Source: Vallitalea sp. (lineage in GTDB: Bacteria; Bacillota; Clostridia; Lachnospirales; Vallitaleaceae). From it: DNA of 64,000 bases. Below, piece by piece: positions 1 to 9,772 of the stretch; position 1 is the first letter of the stretch, and each line of letters begins with the position of its first letter. Position numbers and translations under genes: made by a program. The notes under the pieces were generated by a model. That model searched no databases and was not told where the DNA came from. It saw nothing but the letters and a program-made list of their open reading frames with translations. The stretch spans positions 175,278 through 239,277 of the forward strand of contig NZ_JAOARO010000088.1 in NCBI RefSeq assembly GCF_025211055.1. Direction: 5' to 3'.

Positions 1-1533
1 CACAAAGCTGCATTTGAAGCAATTTATAAAATGAAAATAGATGTATTAAAACATTTTACTAGATTACCTCTTGGCTTTTCAATACGAATGGGTAGTGGAA
101 ATATTAGAAAAATTCTTGATGAAGATATTGGTAATACAGAAGAGTTTTTGGCACATCAATTTCCAGATTTAATATACACTCTTGCATCTTGTGTAATAAC
201 AATTATAATTCTTATTTGCGTTGATTGGAGATATGGTGCTGTTTGTTTGGTTACTATTGGGATTGGCATATATATACTTGGATTAGCATTTAGAACAGAT
301 TCTGCTAAGAAGCATATGCAAGATGTATTCAAAGCCAATGCTGAAATGAATAACTTAGCTGTTGAATATGTAAGAGGAATTTCTGTGTTAAAATTATTTA
401 ACACTACATTGGTCACCTTTGAAAAATTTTATGACGTTATAAAAAGATATACAAAATCGGCAATTGAATATACTTTAAAGCTAGAAAAAACAATAGCTGC
501 ATATACGGTGTTGATCCATAACATATATCTTTTTATGCTACCTATTATTATTTTTCTTGGACGTAGTACAAATGATTATAACGTATTTGCATCAAAAACC
601 GTGTTTTATATCGTTGTTGCACCAGCAATAACAGTAACAATGCTAAAAATTGTTCATCTTGTTTCAAAAACCTTTCAGATTCAATATGGTATACATAATA
701 TGGATAAGGTACTACAAGAGCCAATTATTAAACAGGTATCATCTGCAAAAGAGATTTTGATAAATTCTTATGATATAGAATTTAAGAACGTAACATTTAA
801 TTATGATAATAATAATAAAACCCCAGCATTAAATAACATAAGTTTTATATCAAAAAGCAATAAAGTTACAGCAATTGTAGGAGCATCAGGAAGTGGGAAA
901 ACCACTATTGCTCACTTAATACCAAGGTTCTATGACGTTCAATATGGAAAGATTATGATAGGAGGAATAGATATACGACATATTGATTTGAATAAATTAA
1001 TGACTCTAGTAGGTTTTGTTTTTCAAGACGATTATTTATTCAAAAAAAGTATACGAGATAATATTGGTATGGGACGTGAAGGTGCTACAGATGATGAAAT
1101 TATTACTGCTGCTAAAAGTGCTTACTGCCATGAATTTATTACTAAACTTCCACAAGGATATGATACAATTATTGGTAGCAAAAATGTACATTTATCTGGT
1201 GGAGAGAGACAAAGGATTTCTATTGCAAGAGCTATATTGCAAGATAGCCCTATTATTATATTAGATGAGGCAACAGCATTTAATGATGCCGAAAATGAAT
1301 ATCTAATTCAAAAATCTTTTAATAAACTGTTAGAAAATAAAACAGTAATTATGATTGCACATCGCTTAAACACAGTAAAAAATGCAGATCAAATTATTGT
1401 TATGGATAAGGGAAAGATTGTAGAAGTTGGAGTACATAATGATCTGATAGAAAATAAGGAAATCTATTATTCTATGTGGGAAACTTATAGCCAGGCACAG
1501 TTATGGCGTATTGGAGGTAAGGAAAATGAATGA
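1..1533 (+). CDS. ABC half-transporter, siderophore-type (partial, 5' end outside window)
   Basis: The reading frame is open back to base 1, so the N-terminus lies upstream; 510 residues are visible. Membrane segments fill roughly the first 230 residues, followed by a complete nucleotide-binding domain: Walker A GASGSGKTT (about bases 880-906), signature LSGGERQ (about 1195) and Walker B IIILDEA with an unusual D-loop FNDAENE, ending in the switch histidine IAHRL. In exporter-fold transporters a D-loop of this ATAF-type is familiar from siderophore importers such as IrtA and YbtP (established knowledge); a metal-chelate substrate here is inference. Its stop overlaps the start of the next half-transporter, so the two probably form a heterodimer in the cell membrane. 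Confidence 0.85.
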   Translation, partial: HKAAFEAIYKMKIDVLKHFTRLPLGFSIRMGSGNIRKILDEDIGNTEEFLAHQFPDLIYTLASCVITIIILICVDWRYGAVCLVTIGIGIYILGLAFRTDSAKKHMQDVFKANAEMNNLAVEYVRGISVLKLFNTTLVTFEKFYDVIKRYTKSAIEYTLKLEKTIAAYTVLIHNIYLFMLPIIIFLGRSTNDYNVFASKTVFYIVVAPAITVTMLKIVHLVSKTFQIQYGIHNMDKVLQEPIIKQVSSAKEILINSYDIEFKNVTFNYDNNNKTPALNNISFISKSNKVTAIVGASGSGKTTIAHLIPRFYDVQYGKIMIGGIDIRHIDLNKLMTLVGFVFQDDYLFKKSIRDNIGMGREGATDDEIITAAKSAYCHEFITKLPQGYDTIIGSKNVHLSGGERQRISIARAILQDSPIIILDEATAFNDAENEYLIQKSFNKLLENKTVIMIAHRLNTVKNADQIIVMDKGKIVEVGVHNDLIENKEIYYSMWETYSQAQLWRIGGKENE

Positions 1534-3271
1534 AATCAAGAAATTGCTTTATATATCAGATATTGACACAACTAAGCTGAAAAAAGCTGTACTTGCAGGT
1601 GTTATATCAAATATACTTTTTATGATACCTATTATTGTTTCAATTGAGGTATTTATAGAAATTATAAAACCCTTATCAGGAGAAGATGTTTCGTGGAATA
1701 GGATATGGCTACTTTTCTTAATTGGTATACTAGTAACTGTTTTAATGTTTTTGGCATCTATTTATGAACATAGAAAATCTTATGTTGCTTCTTATTCAGA
1801 GGCTGAAAGTTACAGAATTAAAGTTGCTGAACACTTACGAAAGCTACCTATGAGTTTTTTTAATATGAAAGATTTATCAGAAATAACAACCAATATTATG
1901 GGAGATTGTGCTTCTATTGAAACGGTTCTTAGTCATATTTTGCCTCAAATAATAGCAACAACTATATCTACTATGCTTATAAGTGTATGTCTTTTAATCA
2001 TTGATTGGCGATTAGCTCTTTGTGTGATTATAACTATACCAACATCTATAATTGTTATATGGACTAGTAGAAGAATTCATAAAAATTGGGTAAAGAAATT
2101 AACTAACTTAAAACTTGAACAAGAAGAAGCTATTCAAGAATATATTGAAGGAATTAAGGTTGTTAAATCTTGTAGAACTTCAGAAAAGAATTTCAAGTAT
2201 ATAGTTACTATTCTTACCTCTATGAAAAATATGCAGTTAAAAGGTGAAATTATAACAGGGTCATTTTTCTCAGGAGCTCAGATCATTTTGCAATTTGGTA
2301 CTGGAATTACAATTTTTGTTGGAGCTATGCTTTATATAAATGGACGTGTTAATCTCATTCCTATTTTACTTTTTTGCTTGCTATCTATTAGAATATATGG
2401 ACCGATTTTAGTTCAAATTGTTTCTTTGGCAGAATTGATGTATTATAGATTTGCCACTGAGAGGATGCGAAAGTTACTATTAACTGACATAACTTCTGGA
2501 GATAAAACACCACCACTTTCTGATTTTAACATATATGTAGAAGACATATGTTTTGCTTATGCAGAGGAAACTATAATTGATCATGTGACAATACCTTTTT
2601 GTGCCAATCAAATAACCGCAATAGTTGGACCATCTGGTTGTGGAAAGAGCACACTTATAAAATTGATTGCTAGATTTTTTGATGTAGATAATGGGAAAAT
2701 TCTTATTGGTAAAAATGATATAAGGGAAATGAAGCCTGAACATCTTATGAAATATATTAGTATGGTTTTTCAAGATGTGGTTCTATTTAATGATACTGTA
2801 TATAATAATATAAAAATAGGTAATAAAAATGCTTCAGAGGAAGAAATTATAGAAGCCGCAAAATTAGCTGGCTGTGATAGTTTCATAGATAACTTACCTA
2901 ATGGATATAATACATTGCTTGGAGAAAATGGTAGTAAACTTTCTGGTGGCGAAAGACAAAGAATTTCTATTGCAAGAGCCTTACTCAAAAATGCTCCAAT
3001 TGTTATTTTGGATGAGGCAACATCTTCTTTAGATCCAAAAAATGAAAGTATAGTTCACAAAGGAATTTCTAAACTTATACAAGGAAAGACTGTTATTGTT
3101 ATAGCTCATAAATTACGTACTATAGAAAATGTGGATAAGATAGTCGTTCTAAGTGATGGTAAGGTTGAGGAAATGGGCAGACATAAGGATTTAATAAGAA
3201 ATAACGGATTATATAAGAAATTATATGATTTACAAAATATGAGCTCAAAGTGGAGCGTAATTTCTAAATAA
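1526..3271 (+). CDS. ABC half-transporter, second subunit of the pair
   Basis: 581 residues: five to six membrane helices in residues 20-300, then an ATPase domain with Walker A GPSGCGKST, signature LSGGERQ, Walker B IVILDEATSSLD and switch histidine IAHKL. I chose the ATG at 1526 over the upstream in-frame TTG (1511) because GGAGG at 1513-1517 gives correct spacing. It overlaps the previous gene by 8 bases (ATGAATGA), which indicates translational coupling and heterodimer formation. This copy has a canonical D-loop (SSLD) whereas the partner does not, a common asymmetry in YbtPQ/IrtAB-like pairs. Import or export cannot be decided from the sequence. Confidence 0.88.
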   Translation: MNEIKKLLYISDIDTTKLKKAVLAGVISNILFMIPIIVSIEVFIEIIKPLSGEDVSWNRIWLLFLIGILVTVLMFLASIYEHRKSYVASYSEAESYRIKVAEHLRKLPMSFFNMKDLSEITTNIMGDCASIETVLSHILPQIIATTISTMLISVCLLIIDWRLALCVIITIPTSIIVIWTSRRIHKNWVKKLTNLKLEQEEAIQEYIEGIKVVKSCRTSEKNFKYIVTILTSMKNMQLKGEIITGSFFSGAQIILQFGTGITIFVGAMLYINGRVNLIPILLFCLLSIRIYGPILVQIVSLAELMYYRFATERMRKLLLTDITSGDKTPPLSDFNIYVEDICFAYAEETIIDHVTIPFCANQITAIVGPSGCGKSTLIKLIARFFDVDNGKILIGKNDIREMKPEHLMKYISMVFQDVVLFNDTVYNNIKIGNKNASEEEIIEAAKLAGCDSFIDNLPNGYNTLLGENGSKLSGGERQRISIARALLKNAPIVILDEATSSLDPKNESIVHKGISKLIQGKTVIVIAHKLRTIENVDKIVVLSDGKVEEMGRHKDLIRNNGLYKKLYDLQNMSSKWSVISK

Positions 3272-3308
3272 AAAACCAAAACAAAAGAACCCTAATTAGT
3301 TACTCGTC

Positions 3309-3401
3309 CTATGATTATATCTTGATATAAATAAAGCATTAGCATTACATATATGTACAACATCTGTACATAATATATAAAGCTAATGCCTATAATCATA
3401 G
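3309..3401. repeat. nested three-tier inverted repeat
   Basis: Three nested perfect arms share one axis: CTATGATTAT (3309-3318) with ATAATCATAG (3392-3401), GCATTAGC (3336-3343) with GCTAATGC (3382-3389), and TATGTACA (3352-3359) with TGTACATA (3365-3372) around a 5-base loop. The element lies between the convergent ABC operon and tyrS. No T-run follows on either strand, so a simple intrinsic terminator is unlikely; a bidirectional transcript-end structure or a small palindromic repeat element are the alternatives. Confidence 0.7.
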
Positions 3402-3438
3402 TAAAACGCTTAGTTATAATAAACCTTTTAGTAGAATA

Positions 3439-4665
3439 TTAGATTTTAAATTGGTGGAAACCTTTTTTACCTTTTTTAATTAATAAGGTTCCATCTTCTT
3501 TGAAATCGTCTACTGTAATCATTCTATCTATTCCATCAACTTTAATATCATTTATCCTAACGCCACCTTGTTGAACCATACGACGTCCTTCAGAACGAGT
3601 AGGTACAAGTTTAGCTTTTATAAGAGCTGATATAATATCCATTCCTTCACCTTCAAATTCATCTTTTATGACTTCAGTAGTAGGGATGGAACCGCTCTTA
3701 GCACCGCCAGTAAATAATGATTTTGCTGCTTCCATAGCTTGTTTTGCAATTTCTTCACCATGAACTATTTTAGTGATTTCAAAAGCAAGAACTTCTTTGG
3801 CTTTATTTATTTCTGCGTCTTTTAATGCACCTAAACGTCTAACTTCATCCATAGGTAAAAATGTAAGAAGGCTAAGACATTCTTCAACTTTTGCATCTTC
3901 TACATTTCTCCAATATTGATAGAATTCATAAGGTGTAGTTTTTGCTTTATCCAACCATACTGCACCTTTTTCAGTTTTACCCATTTTTTTACCTTCACTT
4001 GTAGTAAGAAGCTTGAAAGTCATTCCAAATGCAGGTTTTTGCTCTTTACGTCTTATTAGCTCAACACCACCTAGAATATTTGACCATTGGTCGTTACCGC
4101 CTAATTGAAGAGCGCAGTTATATTTTCTATTAAGTGCCAAAAAGTCATAAGACTGCATTAACATATAATTAAATTCTAAGAAAGTAAGCCCTTTTTCCAT
4201 TCTGGATTTATAACATTCAGCTGTTAACATTCTATTAACTGAAAAATTAACCCCTATTTCACGTAAGAAATCAACATAGTTAAGATCAAGAAGCCAATCA
4301 GCATTATTAACCATAATTGCTTTATCATCTTCAAAATCAATGAACTTAGATAATTGTTCTTTGAAACTTTCTGCATTACTATTTATTTGTTCTTTAGTCA
4401 TCATTTTACGCATATCAGATTTACCAGTTGGGTCACCAACCATTGTTGTTCCGCCACCAATAAGAATAATTGGTCTATGTCCAGCTCTTTGCATATGAGC
4501 CATTGCCATTACTGGTAAAAAGTGACCTACAGTTAAACTATCAGCAGTTGGATCAAATCCTATATAAAATGTGACTTTCTCATTCTCTAACAAATCTTTT
4601 ATTTCTTTTTCATGGGTTGTTTGTTCAATAAACCCTCTTTCCATTAACACATCGTATGCGCTCAT
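3439..4665 (-). CDS. tyrS: tyrosine--tRNA ligase
   Basis: Charges tRNA-Tyr with tyrosine in the cytoplasm. 408 residues, normal for bacterial TyrS. The class I signature region reads [17 protein letters not shown] (HIGH-equivalent TVGH), the tyrosine-binding segment is [11 protein letters not shown], the KMSKS loop is KMGKT, and a C-terminal S4 RNA-binding domain contains [15 protein letters not shown]. The start is set at [12 protein letters not shown] because TTAGGAGG (minus strand, over 4672-4677) sits just upstream; the longer open frame back to 4731 has no ribosome binding site. It is monocistronic and converges on the ABC operon. I see no T-box in the short upstream region. Confidence 0.97.
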   Translation of the reverse strand: MSAYDVLMERGFIEQTTHEKEIKDLLENEKVTFYIGFDPTADSLTVGHFLPVMAMAHMQRAGHRPIILIGGGTTMVGDPTGKSDMRKMMTKEQINSNAESFKEQLSKFIDFEDDKAIMVNNADWLLDLNYVDFLREIGVNFSVNRMLTAECYKSRMEKGLTFLEFNYMLMQSYDFLALNRKYNCALQLGGNDQWSNILGGVELIRRKEQKPAFGMTFKLLTTSEGKKMGKTEKGAVWLDKAKTTPYEFYQYWRNVEDAKVEECLSLLTFLPMDEVRRLGALKDAEINKAKEVLAFEITKIVHGEEIAKQAMEAAKSLFTGGAKSGSIPTTEVIKDEFEGEGMDIISALIKAKLVPTRSEGRRMVQQGGVRINDIKVDGIDRMITVDDFKEDGTLLIKKGKKGFHQFKI

Positions 4666-4887
4666 TACGAACCTCCTAATGTTTCTTTTTTCAATATTTA
4701 TAATCCTATCATAAGTTATGTTATGATTCAAGTATTTTTATAATACACTATAACTCATAAAAGCTGTACTTTTGCATATATATAGATAAGGAAAGTTAAA
4801 CAAGTTATCAAAAATGATAAGAAGAATTTTTTATTATAGTTCTATTATTGAATCTAAATAATTATTGTGATTAAAGGAGATGATTAG

Positions 4888-6729
4888 ATGTGTGGAATTG
4901 CTGGATGGGTTAATTATAATAAGAACATTAGTCAGAAAAGAAGAGTTATTCATAATATGACAAACCAATTGGTTCATAGGGGACCAGATGAATATGGTTT
5001 CTATTATAAAACTAATATCTTGTTGGGGCATAGAAGATTAGTGGTTATTGACCCTAATGGTGGTAAACAGCCGATGACTAAAAAAATAGGAGAACATGAA
5101 TATACTATTGTTTATAATGGAGAGATATATAATACAAATGAACTAAGAGAAAAGCTGTCTCAAAAAGGTTATAAGTTCGAATCTCATTGTGATACTGAAG
5201 TGGTTTTAGTTTCCTATATAGAATGGGGTGAAGATTGTACTACATACCTTAATGGAATATTTGCTTTTGGTATATGGGAACAAAAGTCAAAATCTCTGTT
5301 CCTAGCAAGAGACAGGTTAGGTGTAAAGCCTTTATTCTATGCTTATATCAATGGGTCATTCATATTCGGCTCTGAAATAAAAGCATTATTAGAATTTCCT
5401 GGATTAGAACCTGTAATTGATGAAAATGGGCTATTAGAACTGTTCAGTCTTGGACCAAGTAGAGTACTTGGCAGTGGTGTGTTTAAAAATATTTGTGAAT
5501 TGAAACCTAGCGAATTTATTATATTAACTTCTAAGAATCTATATAAGCATATATATTGGAAGCCAATAACTAGTTATCATACAGAAAATGATGAAGATAC
5601 TTTTGAACATACAGCATATTTAGTTGAAGATTCAATAAAGAAACAACTTATTTCAGATGTACCTATATGTACATTTTTATCTGGAGGACTTGATTCCAGT
5701 GGCATTTCATCGATAGCCTCTGAATATTTTAAGAATCAATCTAAAAGATTAACTACGTATTCTATAGATTATGAAGACAACGACAAATATTTTGTAGCTT
5801 CTGATTTTCAACCAAGTAATGATAATATATGGGTTAAGCGTGTCAATAAATACATTGGTTCCCAACATAAAAAAATTATTATAAATAACGATATGCTAGT
5901 GAAAGCTCTGCAAGATGCTGTAATAGCATATGATCTACCTGGTATGGCTGATATTGATTCTTCACTTATGCTATTCTGTGAGAAAGTAAAAAGCAATCAT
6001 ACAGTGGCATTATCTGGAGAATGTGCTGATGAGATATTTGGGGGATATCCTTGGTTCAGGAAACAGGAAGATGTATATTATAATGGTTTCCCATGGAACA
6101 AATACATAAATGAAAGAAAATCCTTCCTATCAAAAGAATTAAATAAGTTAAAGTTAGAGGAGTTTGCCAATACTAAGTATATGGACACAATTGGCGATAT
6201 TGATTTCTTAGATAATGAAACAGAATATGAGAAAAGAATCAAGAAACTTACATATATTAATCTAAAATGGTTTATGCTAACATTATTAACACGCAAGGAC
6301 AGGATGAGTATGTATAAAAGCCTAGAGGTCAGAGTACCATATGCTGATCATAGAATCGTAGAATATACTTGGAACATACCCTGGAAAATTAAAAACCATA
6401 ATAATATAGAAAAAGGCTTATTAAGAAAAGTTCTTAGTTCATATTTGCCAGAAGATGTAGCGTATAGGAAGAAATCACCTTACCCTAAAACTTATAATCC
6501 TGAGTATAGTAATTCTGTAAAAGCATTACTAAAAAATATACTAGATGATAAAAGCAGTCCTATTCATAATCTAATTGATACTCAAAATGCATATAATCTA
6601 ATTAATAATGATGGAGAAACATTTATAACACCCTGGTTTGGACAATTAATGAAAGAACCTCAGTTCATCGCTTATCTAATTCAACTTAACTATTGGCTTG
6701 AACACTATAAGATAAAGATTGATTATTAA
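4888..6729 (+). CDS. asnB: asparagine synthase (glutamine-hydrolysing)
   Basis: Converts aspartate, glutamine and ATP into asparagine and glutamate. 613 residues. The mature N-terminus begins MCGIAGW, so Cys2 is the glutaminase nucleophile; VHRGPDE and the NGEIYN motif complete the class II glutaminase domain (about 1-200). The synthetase domain carries the pyrophosphatase loop LSGGLDSS at about residue 265 and the GECADEIFGGYPW stretch. AAAGGAG is placed 8 bases before the ATG. A small hairpin TTATCA-AAAA-TGATAA (4805-4820) lies in the leader and may be regulatory. It stands alone, followed by a small membrane protein. Confidence 0.95.
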   Translation: MCGIAGWVNYNKNISQKRRVIHNMTNQLVHRGPDEYGFYYKTNILLGHRRLVVIDPNGGKQPMTKKIGEHEYTIVYNGEIYNTNELREKLSQKGYKFESHCDTEVVLVSYIEWGEDCTTYLNGIFAFGIWEQKSKSLFLARDRLGVKPLFYAYINGSFIFGSEIKALLEFPGLEPVIDENGLLELFSLGPSRVLGSGVFKNICELKPSEFIILTSKNLYKHIYWKPITSYHTENDEDTFEHTAYLVEDSIKKQLISDVPICTFLSGGLDSSGISSIASEYFKNQSKRLTTYSIDYEDNDKYFVASDFQPSNDNIWVKRVNKYIGSQHKKIIINNDMLVKALQDAVIAYDLPGMADIDSSLMLFCEKVKSNHTVALSGECADEIFGGYPWFRKQEDVYYNGFPWNKYINERKSFLSKELNKLKLEEFANTKYMDTIGDIDFLDNETEYEKRIKKLTYINLKWFMLTLLTRKDRMSMYKSLEVRVPYADHRIVEYTWNIPWKIKNHNNIEKGLLRKVLSSYLPEDVAYRKKSPYPKTYNPEYSNSVKALLKNILDDKSSPIHNLIDTQNAYNLINNDGETFITPWFGQLMKEPQFIAYLIQLNYWLEHYKIKIDY

Positions 6730-6785
6730 ACAGATTTTGGGATAATTAGTTAATTTGGTTGATATGTGAAGGGAATGAGATATAA

Positions 6786-7058
6786 ATGAAAAAAAAGAAT
6801 GTCAGAAGAAGAAATAGATATAATTCAAGAAACCGAAAAAAAGAAGAAACTTATTCCAGTAAACTAGCTATTAAGATTTTTATATCTTTTATAATACTAC
6901 TATCAACACTTTATCTAAAAAAATATGAAATAAAAATCGGTGAATTTGATGTAGATAGTATCTATGAAGTACTGTATTATAATGAAGATTTTGAAGAATT
7001 ATCTAATAAAGTACTAAAAATCGGTGATGAAACAGCTGTCAAAGATTTTTTGAATTAA
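6786..7058 (+). CDS. small basic single-pass membrane protein, unknown function
   Basis: 90 residues with a very basic cytoplasmic N-terminus (KKKNVRRRNR and further Arg/Lys to about 30), one membrane helix (about 28-43, IKIFISFIILLSTLYL) and an acidic C-terminal tail. A GAAGGGAATGAGAT ribosome binding region precedes the ATG. I recognise no family. Related Clostridia often carry a sporulation protease pair (spoIVFA/B) upstream of the radical SAM gene that follows, so a remnant or replacement is conceivable, but no sequence motif shows that. A terminator hairpin follows, so it is transcribed apart from the next block. Confidence 0.6.
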   Translation: MKKKNVRRRNRYNSRNRKKEETYSSKLAIKIFISFIILLSTLYLKKYEIKIGEFDVDSIYEVLYYNEDFEELSNKVLKIGDETAVKDFLN

Positions 7059-7082
7059 TATATAGTAAGAGTTAATATAGTG

Positions 7083-7144
7083 GGACTGGTCAAAATGCAT
7101 TTATTATAGCTTAATCATAGATGTATTATTAAGCAGTCCTTTTA
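7083..7144 (+). terminator. intrinsic terminator after the small membrane protein gene
   Basis: GGACT (7083-7087) pairs with AGTCC (7135-7139), and inside it GCTTAAT (7109-7115) pairs with ATTAAGC (7128-7134); a TTTT run follows. The left strand has a long bulge, so the fold is plausible but not textbook. Confidence 0.55.
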
Positions 7145-7244
7145 TAATTAAAATATAGTTGTTATATTTTTGGTTTTATTATATTATTATATAAGTTAAA
7201 TAAACTAATATAATACTCATAGATTAAAGGAGTTAACTAATAAA

Positions 7245-9098
7245 ATGGATAAAAAGTTAAAACTTACAGATGATATTTTACTTAGTGTAGAAAAACCTGC
7301 AAGATATTTAGGTAATGAAATTAATGTTGTAGGTAAAGATATTAATGATATAGATATTAGATTTGCTTTATGTTTTCCTGATGTCTACGAAATAGGAATG
7401 TCCCACGTTGGATTATCTATACTTTATGATTTTCTTAATAAAAGAGAGGATACTTTTTGTGAACGTGTATTTTCTCCTTGGGATGATCTTGAAAAACTAA
7501 TGCGAGAAAAAAATATTGATCTTTTTAGTTTGGAATCCCAAGATGATATTAAGGGTTTTGATTTTCTAGGATTCACAGTTCAATATGAAATGAGTTATAC
7601 TAATATATTAAATACGATTGATTTATCAGGTATGTCAGTGTACAGTAAGGATAGATTAGAAAATGATCCTATTGTATGTGCTGGTGGTCCATGTACTTAT
7701 AATCCTGAACCAATAGCAGATTTTATAGACTTTTTCTATATTGGAGAGGCAGAGACAACATTGCCAGAAATCCTTGATTTATATAAGACCCATAAGAAAA
7801 ATGGAGGTACTAAAGAAGAATTCTTAATTAAACTGTTAGATATAGAAGGAGTATATGTTCCAAAATTCTATGATGTTACTTACAAAGAAAATGGTGAAAT
7901 CAAAGAATTTAAACCAAATCATAAAAATGCTAAGGCTAAGATTAAGAAGCAAATAGTGATGGACCTAACAAATGCACCTTATCCAAGTAAACCTCTAGTT
8001 CCACTTATTCAAACTGTTCATGACAGAGTAGTCTTAGAATTATTTAGAGGATGTGCTAGAGGATGCAGGTTCTGTCAAGCCGGTATGATATATCGTCCTC
8101 TAAGAGAAAAAGATGTAAATGTTCTTAAAAAACAAGCTACTGAATTAATTAATAATACAGGACATGATGAAATATCACTTATTTCATTAAGTTCAAGTGA
8201 TTATACAGGTTTAGAAGAATTAACTAATTATTTAATAGATGAATTTGGCAATGATAAACATGTTAATCTATCTCTACCATCACTTAGAATTGATAAATTC
8301 TCATTGGATATTATGAGCAAAGTACAAGAGTTAAGAAAAAGTAGCATTACCTTTGCGCCTGAAGCAGGCTCACAAAGATTAAGAGATGTAATAAATAAAG
8401 GTATCACAGAGGAAGATATATTGTCAGGTTCTTCTAGGGCTTTTGAAGGTGGTTGGACAAGAGTGAAGCTATATTTTATGCTTGGACTTCCAACTGAAAA
8501 TTATGAAGATATAGAAGCTATTGCAAAACTTGGACAAGATATAGTAGAAGAGTATTATAAATTGCCAAAAGAAGTTAGAAAAAGAAAACCACAGATTGTA
8601 GTAAGTACATCATTTTTTGTTCCAAAAGCTTTTACACCATTCCAATGGACAGCACAGGATACTTATGATACTTTCATGGAAAAACAGACTTTTCTTAATA
8701 AGAACATAAATAAAAAGAGTATCAAATATAATTGTCATGATGCAAAAACTAGTATGTTAGAAGGTGTAATGGCTAGAGGTGATAGGAAAATATCAAAAGT
8801 TATATACAGTGCATGGAAAAATGGTGCTACATTTGATGCTTGGTCAGAATTTTTTAGATTTGAAAATTGGGAGAATGCTTTTGAAGAAAATGATATAGAT
8901 CCGTTATTTTATTCTTCAAGAGAAAGAGCATTTGAAGAGATCTTACCTTGGGATTTTATAGATACAGGAGTTACAAAAGAATTTTTATATAGAGAATACT
9001 CACGTGCCAAAGAAGGAATCGTCAGTAAAAATTGTATTGATTCTTGTATGAATTGTGGAGCTAAAAGTTTTGGTGGAGGTATTTGCTATGTTGATTAG
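7245..9098 (+). CDS. B12-binding-like radical SAM protein, TIGR03960 family
   Basis: 617 residues, full length for this family. After an N-terminal B12-binding-like region comes the radical SAM iron-sulfur motif CARGCRFC (Cys270, Cys274, Cys277), then TIM-barrel segments such as SLPSLRIDKFS and FAPEAGSQRLRDVINKG. A second cysteine group CIDSCMNCGAKSFGGGIC lies at the C-terminus. The gene overlaps the DUF2344 gene by 11 bases; fused or adjacent pairs of these two families are common upstream of rng-rplU in Firmicutes (established), but the substrate is unknown. The ATG follows AAAGGAG at good spacing. Confidence 0.9.
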   Translation: MDKKLKLTDDILLSVEKPARYLGNEINVVGKDINDIDIRFALCFPDVYEIGMSHVGLSILYDFLNKREDTFCERVFSPWDDLEKLMREKNIDLFSLESQDDIKGFDFLGFTVQYEMSYTNILNTIDLSGMSVYSKDRLENDPIVCAGGPCTYNPEPIADFIDFFYIGEAETTLPEILDLYKTHKKNGGTKEEFLIKLLDIEGVYVPKFYDVTYKENGEIKEFKPNHKNAKAKIKKQIVMDLTNAPYPSKPLVPLIQTVHDRVVLELFRGCARGCRFCQAGMIYRPLREKDVNVLKKQATELINNTGHDEISLISLSSSDYTGLEELTNYLIDEFGNDKHVNLSLPSLRIDKFSLDIMSKVQELRKSSITFAPEAGSQRLRDVINKGITEEDILSGSSRAFEGGWTRVKLYFMLGLPTENYEDIEAIAKLGQDIVEEYYKLPKEVRKRKPQIVVSTSFFVPKAFTPFQWTAQDTYDTFMEKQTFLNKNINKKSIKYNCHDAKTSMLEGVMARGDRKISKVIYSAWKNGATFDAWSEFFRFENWENAFEENDIDPLFYSSRERAFEEILPWDFIDTGVTKEFLYREYSRAKEGIVSKNCIDSCMNCGAKSFGGGICYVD

Positions 9099-9762
9099 AA
9101 TAAAATTTGCAAAAGAAGGTACAATGAAATTTATTGGACATTTGGATTTGATAAGAAATTTTCAAAGAGTATTCAAGAAAGCCAAGTTTCCAATTGCTTA
9201 TTCCGAAGGGTTTAACCCACATCCAATTATGTCTATAGGAGCACCACTTTCTGTAGGTATAACTAGTGAAGCAGAGTACTTGGATGTTAAGCTTAAGGAA
9301 GATATTGATATAAATTATCAAATCAAGAACCTTGACTTACATGCACCAGAGGGAATAAGAATTCTTAATATTACTGTACTTCCTGAGAAAGCTAAAAGTG
9401 CTATGGCCTTAATTGATGCTGCAAAATATAAGATTACCGTAAATAATATTACTATTACTGAGGACATGATAAATAATCTAATGTCCAAGAGTAATATAAT
9501 TATTACTAAAAAGAATAAAAAAAATGTTCTAAAAGAAATAGATATAAAGCCAGGAATATTCAATATTGCTTTAGGAGAAGATGGTGCTGTATTATTGCTA
9601 ATTGCTACGGGTAGTAGAATGAATGTAAAACCTGATATAGTGTTGGATAATCTATGTAAAGTTAATGATATAGAGTACAATAAGTTTGATTTCAAAATTC
9701 ATAGACAGGAAATATATTATATCAGTGATAATAAGTTTCTTCCCTTAGATAAGATATTATAG
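9088..9762 (+). CDS. TIGR03936 / DUF2344 family protein
   Basis: 224 residues beginning MLIRIKFAKEGTMKFIGHLD, followed by the family motif FPIAYSEGFNPHP and GAPLSVGITSEAEYLDVKL. The ATG at 9088 is preferred to the upstream frame because GGAGGT (9075-9080) is correctly spaced. It overlaps the radical SAM gene, implying translational coupling and a joint role. The family is usually the partner of TIGR03960 radical SAM proteins and is suspected to act on RNA or ribosomes; no catalytic residue can be assigned from the sequence alone. Confidence 0.88.
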   Translation: MLIRIKFAKEGTMKFIGHLDLIRNFQRVFKKAKFPIAYSEGFNPHPIMSIGAPLSVGITSEAEYLDVKLKEDIDINYQIKNLDLHAPEGIRILNITVLPEKAKSAMALIDAAKYKITVNNITITEDMINNLMSKSNIIITKKNKKNVLKEIDIKPGIFNIALGEDGAVLLLIATGSRMNVKPDIVLDNLCKVNDIEYNKFDFKIHRQEIYYISDNKFLPLDKIL

Positions 9763-9772
9763 GAGTGTTAAA

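Noticed and set aside
4666..4887. T-box leader for tyrS
   Set aside because: The space upstream of tyrS is short, shared with asnB, and shows no T-box sequence or terminator/antiterminator pair.
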